Of a stretch of DNA of 64,000 bases, positions 32,931-40,751 are shown piece after piece. Every line of letters starts with the position of its first letter. Positions within the stretch are counted from its first letter, which is position 1. The position numbers and the translations under genes are program-made. The notes beneath the pieces are model-generated. The model searched no databases, had not been told where the DNA came from, and saw nothing but the letters and a program-made list of their open reading frames with translations. The stretch comes from Sulfurovum sp. 16-42-52. GTDB taxonomy: Bacteria > Campylobacterota > Campylobacteria > Campylobacterales > Sulfurovaceae. Location: the NCBI GenBank assembly GCA_002281755.1, contig NCHB01000004.1, forward strand, positions 1 through 64,000. Reading direction: 5' to 3'.

Positions 32931-35027
32931 CTACGCACCTACAGGAATAACATCAACCTGAATTGATTTAAATGCAGCTGTCATAATCAGTTCATCGCTT
33001 TTATCTCCAAAGATATGATTGAGCTTAGAATTTGCATGATGAAAAGTCGTATAGAGTGTTTTGGGGCGCACTTTATCTGTGAACTTTACCCTGAGTGGAT
33101 TGGTCTGCCCATACTCTGTTTTTAAGATCACTGTTTGTGTCACAAAATCATGGGCGTCATCTTCATGAACCAACAAAACATCTTCGGTGTGCTTTTTGAT
33201 CAATTTCTCGGTGTATTTTGTTTGTGCCGAGTTATTATAATGCGCCATAATTCTACCCGTTGTCAGATGATACCCTTTAAGCTTTTTGTTTACAATCTCT
33301 TCAACCATACCAGAAAGCTTATAGCCATGGTATCTAAAGGCACCGATGCCATCTTGTGTTCTGAAGTCTTCTCTGTGCAGAACCGGTGTACCGCTTCCGT
33401 CATCATTGATCGGCCACGAAATACCTTTCTTCTCGTTGTCTCGGAGTACCTTGTATGATGCACCGCTAAATCTATTGGTGGCTGTTTTTCTCACATCTTC
33501 CCAAATGTCTTCAGAGGAATTAAACGCATACCCTCCTCCCATTTTCTCATCAAGAAGTTTGATAACTTCCCAGTCATCAGGCAAATCAGACTCAACCAAC
33601 GGTGTTGAGAGGTGTACTTTTCTCATCGCGTTGATGTAGATACCCGTTTTTTCGTAAGCTGATTTGACACCCACTACAATATCTGCGCGCTTGGCGATAT
33701 CGGTCATGAATAACTCTTGAACAAAAATAAGTTCTAGATTTTCAAACGCTTTGATGACCTTGTTTAAATTTGGATGGATATGTGTTAAATCCTCTCCGAT
33801 GTTGAGCACCCCACGAATCGTACCCTCTATCATACCGTCCACAAGTTGTGGCGTCATAAGACCCACCTCTTTTGGTGCCTGATAGTCTGGTGCATAATAC
33901 GGCAGCATCCCCATATCACAGACGCCTTGGACATTTGTTTGTCCCCGAAGTGGCATAACGCCTGCACCATCTTTGCCGATATTCCCCGTCATTAGTGCCA
34001 AATGAACAATGGCCATTACCGCGTACGAGCCATCCACATGTTCCGTGATACCAAGCCCCCACAAAATAAGCGATTTTTTACTTGCATACTCACGCGCAAT
34101 TTGCGGAAGCATATCTGCTAAATACTCATACCCTGCAACATCTCTAAAAAATTCTGGATTTGCATACGGGTCATTTAAGATGCCTTCTTTAAAGTTTTCA
34201 AAGTTTTTTGTTCTTTTGCTTATAAAATCTTTGTGATACAACTCTTCGGTGATAATGGTGTACGCCATCATATTGAGCACAAGCAAGTTTGATTCGTGTG
34301 GTGTCACTGCTTTATATTTTGAAAACTTATGCAGCGTGATCTCACGCACATCAAAACAGGCGATAGGAGTACCGTTTTGTGCTGCCTTTATCATACGATT
34401 ACCCACGATTGGGTGGGCTTCAGTGGTGTTTGATCCCATCACTATCATAAACTCTGTTTTATAGATATCATCAAATGGATTGGAAGCCGCTCCTTCCCCA
34501 ATAGTCAGTCTCATCCCTTTAAGCGAAGGAGAGTGACATACTCTTGCACAGTTATCAACATGCGGAGAGTTTAGCGTATAGCGTGTGAATTTCTGAAAGT
34601 AGTAGGCACTCTCACAAGAGCTTCTTGCTCCACCCAGCGAACAGATTGATTTCTCACCGTATTTTGCCTGGATGTCTTTTAGCTTCATGGCTGCTGCAGT
34701 GGTTGCCGCATCCAAATCGGTCTCATACCATGTATCGTCCAAATCGGTTAAAGTATGTGCTATCGCTTCTTTGATAGCTGGATTTTTTTCTAAGAAAGTT
34801 TTTCGGATACGCGGTACTCTGAGCCTCTCTTTGGCATCAACAAAATCAAACCCGTGCGTTCCTTTAATGCACAACTTTCCTTCAGAGGTCGCACCATCGG
34901 GATGTGCAAAAATTTTTTTAATTTTATTTTCTTTCACATCAACCTGCGCAGCGATATCGCAGCCTACGCCACAGTATGCACATACGCTGTCGATTATCTT
35001 ATAGTCGGTATCTGTTTTTATTGTCAT
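32931..35027 (-). CDS. Cytoplasmic formate dehydrogenase catalytic subunit (molybdopterin, Cys type)
   Basis: 698 aa. Interconverts formate and CO2 at a Mo- or W-bis-MGD centre. An N-terminal [4Fe-4S] motif (CAYCGVGCDIAAQ then KLCIKG) is followed by the active-site segment NCARVCHSPSLKGM, where Cys replaces the selenocysteine of E. coli FdhF; this segment separates it from NapA/NasA. No Tat signal, so cytoplasmic. C-terminal dinucleotide-binding domain has TTGRIMAHYNNSAQTKYT. No beta or gamma subunit or maturation gene is adjacent. Divergent from small protein C. Confidence 0.87.
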   Translation of the reverse strand: MTIKTDTDYKIIDSVCAYCGVGCDIAAQVDVKENKIKKIFAHPDGATSEGKLCIKGTHGFDFVDAKERLRVPRIRKTFLEKNPAIKEAIAHTLTDLDDTWYETDLDAATTAAAMKLKDIQAKYGEKSICSLGGARSSCESAYYFQKFTRYTLNSPHVDNCARVCHSPSLKGMRLTIGEGAASNPFDDIYKTEFMIVMGSNTTEAHPIVGNRMIKAAQNGTPIACFDVREITLHKFSKYKAVTPHESNLLVLNMMAYTIITEELYHKDFISKRTKNFENFKEGILNDPYANPEFFRDVAGYEYLADMLPQIAREYASKKSLILWGLGITEHVDGSYAVMAIVHLALMTGNIGKDGAGVMPLRGQTNVQGVCDMGMLPYYAPDYQAPKEVGLMTPQLVDGMIEGTIRGVLNIGEDLTHIHPNLNKVIKAFENLELIFVQELFMTDIAKRADIVVGVKSAYEKTGIYINAMRKVHLSTPLVESDLPDDWEVIKLLDEKMGGGYAFNSSEDIWEDVRKTATNRFSGASYKVLRDNEKKGISWPINDDGSGTPVLHREDFRTQDGIGAFRYHGYKLSGMVEEIVNKKLKGYHLTTGRIMAHYNNSAQTKYTEKLIKKHTEDVLLVHEDDAHDFVTQTVILKTEYGQTNPLRVKFTDKVRPKTLYTTFHHANSKLNHIFGDKSDELIMTAAFKSIQVDVIPVGA

Positions 35028-35137
35028 TTCTGCACCTTTTTCACTAATAAGAGTAATTTTATCCTATTTCCCGTTAAATTCAAGTTTCTTTAATAGTATT
35101 TGGTTAGTATCGGAAAAATTATACCAAAAGGATTACC

Positions 35138-35383
35138 ATGTCAACAATAACTATCGTTCAAGAATGCGGATGCTTCAAAAGAAGTGACCTAGAAAACAAT
35201 ACCTCTTTTGAGAACAATGATGAGGCGATGATAAAAGCACAAGAGATGCTCAATCACATGAACACGAAATTTTGTGGAAAACATGGCTTTGAACTCAGTG
35301 AGAACGGTCAAGACTTCAGCATCGCGATGAAAGCACCACAAGCTGCATCCGGCGGTTGCTGTGGAGGCGGTCACTGTAGCTAA
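35138..35383 (+). CDS. Small Cys-rich protein, paralogue C with CCGGGHC tail
   Basis: 81 aa. Same framework as the proteins after dabA: QECGCFKRSDLE, FENNDEA, HMNTKFCGKHGF, and a C-terminal GGCCGGGHCS. AAAAGGA site. Divergent from the formate dehydrogenase gene with 110 nt between, so both may use one control region. Metal binding is likely from the Cys/His tail; the metal and partner are unknown. No named family recognised. Confidence 0.78.
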   Translation: MSTITIVQECGCFKRSDLENNTSFENNDEAMIKAQEMLNHMNTKFCGKHGFELSENGQDFSIAMKAPQAASGGCCGGGHCS

Positions 35384-35390
35384 TGCTACA

Positions 35391-35417
35391 CTTATGACAA
35401 GTCAAACTTGTCGTAAG
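35391..35417. terminator. Hairpin between small protein C and yajQ
   Basis: CTTATGACAAGT (35391-35402), 3-nt loop, ACTTGTCGTAAG (35406-35417): 12-bp stem with one G-U pair. Lies between convergent genes. Confidence 0.65.
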
Positions 35418-35428
35418 GCACGCTTCTT

Positions 35429-35926
35429 TTATTTAAAATTACCAAACACCAACGGCGCTTTAAGATCCAAAGTCTTCACTTCAGCCATAACAGCCTGCAA
35501 ATCATCAATACTTTTAGCACTCACACGCACTTCATCACCCTGTATGGATGGTGTCACTTTTAGCTTTAAGTCTTTGATGGCTTTGACTATCTGCTTGGCT
35601 TCATCTTTGTCTATGGTATCTACAATGCGGTAAATCACTTTAGTGTTACCACCGCTAATCCCTTCTGTTTTGACCTCTTCAAGCGCCTTGCCTGCGATGC
35701 CGCGTTTGATGAGCTTAGAGATGAGGATGTCTTTAAGGGCATCTATCTTTGTGTCTGTTGAAGCACTCAAACTAAGGGTTTTTCCTGCTTCGTTGAGCTT
35801 AAACTCAGCGACTAATCCCTTAAAGTCAAAACGAGTCGCCACCTCTTTTTCCGCCATAATCAGCGCATTTTTAAACTCCATCATATCCAGCTTCGCCGTA
35901 ATATCAAAATAGTGCTCTTTTGCCAT
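35429..35926 (-). CDS. yajQ: YajQ family nucleotide-binding protein
   Basis: 165 aa, two ferredoxin-like subdomains. HYFDITAKLDMMEFKNALIMAEKEVATRFDFKG at the N terminus (written in two pieces here: HYFDITAKLDMMEFKN and ATRFDFKG) and VTPSIQGDEVRVSAKSIDDLQ near residue 125 are conserved. Some members bind cyclic di-GMP. It begins 3 nt after the stop of a broken toxin remnant, and AAAGGATAAAAC gives the ribosome binding site. Confidence 0.93.
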   Translation of the reverse strand: MAKEHYFDITAKLDMMEFKNALIMAEKEVATRFDFKGLVAEFKLNEAGKTLSLSASTDTKIDALKDILISKLIKRGIAGKALEEVKTEGISGGNTKVIYRIVDTIDKDEAKQIVKAIKDLKLKVTPSIQGDEVRVSAKSIDDLQAVMAEVKTLDLKAPLVFGNFK

Positions 35927-35929
35927 GTT

Positions 35930-36106
35930 TTATCCTTTTATATATTCGTTAACTATCATATCTATTGCTTCATCTGCAATATTTTCCATCTCACTTTTGG
36001 AGTATATATCTACCAACAAAATCTCATCCTCAATAATAGAATAGGTAATAATCCTATATCCAGCACTTTTTTTAAAAGTTGTTGAGTGCAGTATCTCCGC
36101 TACAGT
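35930..36106 (-). pseudogene. RelE/ParE-like toxin remnant lacking its start
   Basis: An open frame of 58 codons without a usable start. It encodes FKKSAGYRIITYSIIED and LLVDIYSKSEMENI, the C-terminal half of a RelE/HigB-type mRNA interferase, which normally has 85-110 residues. The N-terminal half is gone. It overlaps the stop of the antitoxin-like ORF. Inactive as read. Confidence 0.6.
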
Positions 36107-36267
36107 TCATCCCATAGTGTATCTATAGGGTATGCTTTCTTTTTGTCCGCCTTTATAAGTTCCATTTCGTCCAGTGAAGCTGCAATACGGCTCTTCAGTT
36201 CAGAATACTCTTGAAATGCTACAACATCCTTTATTTTCTCATACTCATCGTTTTCACACACTATCAT
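36100..36267 (-). CDS. Short antitoxin-like protein of a degraded toxin-antitoxin pair
   Basis: 55 aa, MIVCENDEYEKIKDVV at the start and YPIDTLWDEL at the end. The tail resembles the toxin-neutralising C terminus of small type II antitoxins (short helix plus LWDEL). It overlaps the downstream toxin remnant by a few bases, as in real pairs. Weak ribosome binding site. May be a remnant itself. Confidence 0.5.
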   Translation of the reverse strand: MIVCENDEYEKIKDVVAFQEYSELKSRIAASLDEMELIKADKKKAYPIDTLWDEL

Positions 36268-36348
36268 ACACACTCATTTTGCGGGATATATTCCGTCTTT
36301 TTTGTGTATTTTAGCATAATCTTATTGTTCTAAAGACTGAACTACCTC

Positions 36349-37416
36349 TCAGCATTTTTTAAACACAAACAAATGCTCATGCATGATTAATAAAAAGTTT
36401 GCTTCTTTGCTTTTATTTACCCAAAAACCCGTGGCTTTGCAATTGTGCTGATGTTTTATTATGTCTTCTTTCAGTTCAAAGCCTGCTTTTAAAAATCGTT
36501 GCATAACCATAAATGCCATCGGCTGATACATCTTGTTTCTTCGTGTATCGCCTATCAAGATGGCACAATATTTATCCTTTTTTAAAACCCTATATAATTC
36601 ATTCGCTACTTTTTCCATCTCATCACAAAATTTCTCCAAATCATGTATATTGGACAAATCTTGTTCAATCTGTTTTTCACTATATTTAATAATGTCGGCA
36701 TACGGTGGGTGATTTAAAATAAAATCAATACTTTCATCTTTCAAGAGTGACAAATCTCTTGCATCATTGAGTTCAACTCTTATTTTAGGGCTATATTCAC
36801 TCTCAAATTCAAGTGCTTTTTTCGTTAACTCTATTGCATTTGGATTTATATCCAAAGCCAAAAGATGTCGATTTAAAAGCTTACACTCTACAGCAGTCGT
36901 GCCCCCACCAATCATAGGATCTAAAATGCAATCTTTCTCTTTTGAATATCTCAAGAGTAAATTTCTAACCACCTCTGGTGCCCAGTTGCCACGGTATTTT
37001 GAATTATGTGTTGCCCAATTACCACGACGCCTAAAACTCCAGACTGTTGTACACTCTTGTTCAAATTCTTCAGGTTGTAATTTTTTTATCTTAGTTTTCT
37101 TCTTTTGTTCAATCATATCCGTCAATATATAATATTCGTTTACACCTTCTTCTTTATAATGTTCATATGAATAGTCAATAACATTATCTTTTGGCATACT
37201 AGTTAGTGTCTTTTCAAATTGGTTTTTATCTTTAAATGAAAGTAAAAATACATTATTTATTTCATCGGCATTGTCATTTTTATCTACATTTGAAAAGTAC
37301 ATATCCCAGTTACTACTTCCTTGAAACACGAAGTTAAGATTATTGGTATCATCGCCAAGAGCATCAAAATCATCTACACTCATAGTATAAAGCTTGTCAA
37401 ATCTTTGAACATTCAT
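36349..37416 (-). CDS. DNA methyltransferase with NHPPY motif
   Basis: 355 aa. The SAM motif DPMIGGGT (residues 166-173) precedes the catalytic NHPPY (235-239). Upstream is VWSFRRRGNWATH and KYRGNWAPEVVRNLLLRYS, common to a group of N4-cytosine/N6-adenine methyltransferases. The first 100 residues match nothing I recognise and could be a specificity region. Last gene of the four-gene defence cassette, separated from the nuclease gene by 72 nt with a hairpin, so it may be expressed separately. Low G+C. Confidence 0.8.
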   Translation of the reverse strand: MNVQRFDKLYTMSVDDFDALGDDTNNLNFVFQGSSNWDMYFSNVDKNDNADEINNVFLLSFKDKNQFEKTLTSMPKDNVIDYSYEHYKEEGVNEYYILTDMIEQKKKTKIKKLQPEEFEQECTTVWSFRRRGNWATHNSKYRGNWAPEVVRNLLLRYSKEKDCILDPMIGGGTTAVECKLLNRHLLALDINPNAIELTKKALEFESEYSPKIRVELNDARDLSLLKDESIDFILNHPPYADIIKYSEKQIEQDLSNIHDLEKFCDEMEKVANELYRVLKKDKYCAILIGDTRRNKMYQPMAFMVMQRFLKAGFELKEDIIKHQHNCKATGFWVNKSKEANFLLIMHEHLFVFKKC

Positions 37417-37465
37417 AATGCATCCTTTTTTCTATTATTATAGAAAATTAGAAGAAATGAAGTCA

Positions 37466-37490
37466 AAAATATGGCAAAATGTCATATTTT
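37466..37490. other. Hairpin at the 3' end of the nuclease gene
   Basis: AAAATATGGCA (37466-37476), loop AAA, TGTCATATTTT (37480-37490), one G-U pair. It overlaps the stop of the restriction nuclease gene and lies about 50 nt before the methyltransferase start. Could be a terminator or an operator for the methyltransferase. Confidence 0.5.
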
Positions 37491-38046
37491 ATGATGGTAC
37501 CGGTAATCCCAATCTATCTAAAGGTAAATATTCAAAATAATAACCACATCCTTGTGAAATGACATAAGTTAAAGTATCTCTATATTGTTGATGTCTAAAC
37601 CAATCATTCAAGATATAAATATATTGTACTTCATAATTTAATGTTGAAAATAATCTTCTATATTGCCATAATTTAAATCCACAAGTCTGGAGTTTTTCAT
37701 CAACAGAACCTGCTACTTCTTGATATTTTACTTCTATTATAAAAATTGTATTGTTAATAGTAACATAAATTGCATCATCAGGTAATAATTTTTTTGATAA
37801 AATTGAATTCCAATCAATACCTTGTTCATCTAAAAATCTATATAATTCATGTTTCTTAAAAGATTCTGCTACGAAAATACCATTAAAATATATATTAAAC
37901 CCCATTGTTTGATTATTTCTATTCAATGGTTTCTGGCTACAAGAATACCCTTCAACTTGATTATTTAAATAAGTTATAATATCTACTCTACCTTCAAAAT
38001 GTATACCAGTTTGTGTATTGCCTCCGCCAATTCCACCTCTAATCAT
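37489..38046 (-). CDS. PD-(D/E)XK restriction endonuclease-like protein
   Basis: 185 aa. The nuclease motif is PDDA (residues 89-92), then a short strand pair and EVKYQ (105-109), giving PD-x14-ExK. The N terminus is RGGIGGGNTQTGIHFEGRVDI, a pattern found in some type II restriction enzymes. No helicase or specificity domain. It lies between the OLD gene (11 nt away) and a DNA methyltransferase, which supports a type II role. Recognition site not predictable. Confidence 0.75.
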   Translation of the reverse strand: MIRGGIGGGNTQTGIHFEGRVDIITYLNNQVEGYSCSQKPLNRNNQTMGFNIYFNGIFVAESFKKHELYRFLDEQGIDWNSILSKKLLPDDAIYVTINNTIFIIEVKYQEVAGSVDEKLQTCGFKLWQYRRLFSTLNYEVQYIYILNDWFRHQQYRDTLTYVISQGCGYYFEYLPLDRLGLPVPS

Positions 38047-38057
38047 ATTTTATTCCT

Positions 38058-39815
38058 TTATGCATTATGATATTCAGAAATTTTTATAATAAACTCTTTC
38101 ATTTCTTTAATTTGTCCACTTATATTCATCATATCAATTATTTTTTTATTTCCCTCAATAGTAAAATGTTCTGCCAAATTCTTTTTAAACTTTTCAGTTT
38201 CAATACTAATATTTGTTCCATCACTATTAGCCTCACTTTTTGCAATTTCCAATAATGATAAAATACCCCTTTTTTTTAATTCTTTATTTTTTAATTTTTT
38301 AGTTAAATCTTTTTCTGATATTTTTTTATAACCTGCTTTAAATAGGATTTCATTTGTTAAATACAATAAAATTTTATAGTCAACAAAATCTTCAATTTCA
38401 TAATTTTCATATTCCGTATATTCATTTTTTCCTGTTATGAATAAAACTTTAATTGATAAATTATTATATATTAGTAGTTTTTTATTTATTTTAGAAAAAA
38501 CTTCTTTACCTTTAGTATCATTATCTAAAAGAACTAAAATTTTAGGTTTTTTGTCAGGAATAGTTTTATATATGGAGTTATAAAAATTTAGATATTTTTC
38601 TATATTATCTGCTCCGTCAGCTGATTCTATTCTAGGTAATTTAATATTTAAATATTTTGAGATTTCCCATAAATATTTTTTATCTGATTCTCCTTCTACT
38701 AAAACAGTATAACTTGCCAATAAATCATAATTATCTTCTTCTATTCCTAAATATTCTTTAATTTTTATTGAACCTTCATCTTTATTTAAATCAACAAGTT
38801 TTGTAGTAGTTTGTATGATTTCTTTACCTTGCATTCTTACATAAGATTTTTCACTATAATCAACATCATACAAAAAAACATTTTTAAGGGTATATGTATC
38901 AATTAATGTTTTTGAATGTGTAGTAATAAAAATTTGTGCTTTACTCAATAAAGTATTTAATTTATCTCTCAATAAAATTTGTAGTTTATTGTGTAAAAAA
39001 GTATCTGGTTCATCCATTAATAGTATTATATTTTTATCTTTTCTTGTTTCTATTATTCTTGATATAAGTAAAAAATATGCCAACTTTTGTAGTCCCGACC
39101 CTTTTGAGTCTATATATTTGTTAGAATGATCTTTTATTAAAAATTCAATATCATCATTTATTAAATCTGTAAACTTTCTAATATCAGTTTTTGATCCAAA
39201 TTCAACTCCCCAATTCATATTAAAAAGTTCAAAATCTGATGAAATATCTTTTGCCAAGGAATTTAGTTTTGCCAAAACACCATCAATATATTTGCTAAAT
39301 GCTGTTCTAAGATTCTTGCTAATTCTACTTTTTGAGAATTCAATTTCATACACATCATTAATAATTTTACTTATTAGTTCTGGAAAATTAACATTAATTG
39401 TTTCTATAGAATAAATATCAAAATGCTTCAAAATATTTTCCACAGATTCAACAGTCATATCTTCTTTATTTTTAGATAACTCTAAATTATATTTTTTACC
39501 CAACAATGAAATAAAATTACCGTCTTCCATCCCAAAATTTCTTGTAATTTCATATACTTCATTATTATGTTTTAAAATTAACGTTATTTCAGGATATTGA
39601 GAAGCTCCTCTTGATCCTTCTAGTTTATGAAAAGGAACATCCTTCTTTCTTTCATATAAATGAGGATTAAAAAAAACATTAATAGCTCTTAGTGTATTGG
39701 TTTTACCACTATTATTTGCTCCGCAAATAGTTACTATACTATTGTTTTCAATATCTAATTTTAAATCAAAATTAGATCTAAATCTTTTAATTATAATTCT
39801 TGAAATTATATACAT
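38058..39815 (-). CDS. OLD-family ATPase/TOPRIM nuclease
   Basis: 585 aa. ABC-type ATPase: Walker A GANNSGKT (residues 32-39), signature SKGSGLQKL (237-245), Walker B LLMDEPD (265-271), switch His in TTH (298-300). A C-terminal TOPRIM nuclease domain follows: VLVEGESDKK (371-380, catalytic Glu) and DNDTKGK (431-437). OLD proteins cut DNA and act in anti-phage defence, for example with a UvrD-like helicase in Gabija; no helicase is here. It follows the Dam-class gene with no gap. G+C is strikingly low. Confidence 0.88.
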   Translation of the reverse strand: MYIISRIIIKRFRSNFDLKLDIENNSIVTICGANNSGKTNTLRAINVFFNPHLYERKKDVPFHKLEGSRGASQYPEITLILKHNNEVYEITRNFGMEDGNFISLLGKKYNLELSKNKEDMTVESVENILKHFDIYSIETINVNFPELISKIINDVYEIEFSKSRISKNLRTAFSKYIDGVLAKLNSLAKDISSDFELFNMNWGVEFGSKTDIRKFTDLINDDIEFLIKDHSNKYIDSKGSGLQKLAYFLLISRIIETRKDKNIILLMDEPDTFLHNKLQILLRDKLNTLLSKAQIFITTHSKTLIDTYTLKNVFLYDVDYSEKSYVRMQGKEIIQTTTKLVDLNKDEGSIKIKEYLGIEEDNYDLLASYTVLVEGESDKKYLWEISKYLNIKLPRIESADGADNIEKYLNFYNSIYKTIPDKKPKILVLLDNDTKGKEVFSKINKKLLIYNNLSIKVLFITGKNEYTEYENYEIEDFVDYKILLYLTNEILFKAGYKKISEKDLTKKLKNKELKKRGILSLLEIAKSEANSDGTNISIETEKFKKNLAEHFTIEGNKKIIDMMNISGQIKEMKEFIIKISEYHNA

Positions 39816-40679
39816 TTAATTCCTCACCAAAATTTCTTTTATCTTGCCTCTGCCATCGCTTTTGCTATTGATAAATCTATTCATCATAACTGTATTTATA
39901 TCAAAATCTTTGTATAAGTTTTTTATAAATTCAGTGTCCGAATTACTTTGTGAAACCTTGCAGCCGATAGCACTCAGTTCTTTGAAGACTTCAAAGAGTT
40001 CTATTTGTTCAGTCTCTAAAAATCCATCTTTACTATACGCTGTAAAACTTGCTGTTGCAGTCAGAGGATAATACGGAGGATCAAAATAAACAAAATCGCC
40101 ACTTTTTGCATCATGTAAAACATTTGTAAAACTTTGACATTTTATAGTTGCATTTTGCAAAGCTTCACTTGCGTTAAAAATAGCTTCTTCATCTGCTATA
40201 TTTGGATTTTTATAACTTCCCATAGGTACATTAAAATATCCATTAGAATTTACACGATAAAGTCCATTAAAGCAAGTTTTATTGAGATAGATAAATCGTG
40301 TGGCACGTTCAATATCACTTCTTTGTAAAAAGTTTTCTTCACGATCCCAAGCTCTTATGTCATAATAAAACTCTTTGGAGTGTTTTTCTTGAAATTTTTT
40401 TAGGCTTTTAATAAGTTCAGTTGGATTGTTTCTTACGGTATTATAAGCATTAATAAGTTCTGCATTTATGTCAAACAAATAAACTTTTTTATCTCTCAAA
40501 AGCCCAAGTGAGTAAAGCTCAAAAAATAAAGCTCCACCACCGACAAAAGGCTCGAAATAGTTGTTAAATTCTTTTGGAATAAGTGGAATTATTTGAGACA
40601 ATAGACCTCGTTTACCGCCTACCCATTTAATAAAAGGTTTGGCACTTATGGCATCATTGCTAATCATTAGTTTTGTCAT
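39816..40679 (-). CDS. Dam-class (D12) DNA adenine methyltransferase
   Basis: 287 aa. KPFIKWVGGKRG (residues 14-25, motif X), FEPFVGGGALFFEL (motif I, about 42-55) and DPPY (200-203, motif IV), the alpha order of Dam and DpnM. RFIYLNKTCFNGLYRVN is highly conserved in D12 enzymes. Methylates adenine N6; the site is probably GATC-like but not certain. First gene of the cassette, giving self-protection. Ribosome binding site AAGGAAGATGGC. Confidence 0.9.
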   Translation of the reverse strand: MTKLMISNDAISAKPFIKWVGGKRGLLSQIIPLIPKEFNNYFEPFVGGGALFFELYSLGLLRDKKVYLFDINAELINAYNTVRNNPTELIKSLKKFQEKHSKEFYYDIRAWDREENFLQRSDIERATRFIYLNKTCFNGLYRVNSNGYFNVPMGSYKNPNIADEEAIFNASEALQNATIKCQSFTNVLHDAKSGDFVYFDPPYYPLTATASFTAYSKDGFLETEQIELFEVFKELSAIGCKVSQSNSDTEFIKNLYKDFDINTVMMNRFINSKSDGRGKIKEILVRN

Positions 40680-40732
40680 GCCATCTTCCTTTTTTTAGAA
40701 CTATATCTTTTGCATAAACTATTAAATCAAAA

Positions 40733-40749
40733 TATTTCAAATTGAAATA
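40733..40749. other. Inverted repeat between hom and the defence cassette
   Basis: TATTTCAA / TTGAAATA with 1 nt between, at the end of hom and 54 nt before the Dam-class start. It is either a weak terminator for hom or an operator for the cassette. Confidence 0.4.
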
Positions 40750-40751
40750 CT

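Noticed and set aside
32931-35027. Nitrate reductase (NasA/NapA)
   Set aside because: Active-site segment NCARVCHSPS is of formate dehydrogenase type.
38058-39815. Gabija system
   Set aside because: GajA-like OLD protein is present but no UvrD-type helicase (GajB) lies within the cassette or next to it.
39816-40679. GATC specificity for the Dam-class enzyme
   Set aside because: D12 methyltransferases have several target sites; sequence motifs alone do not fix the specificity.
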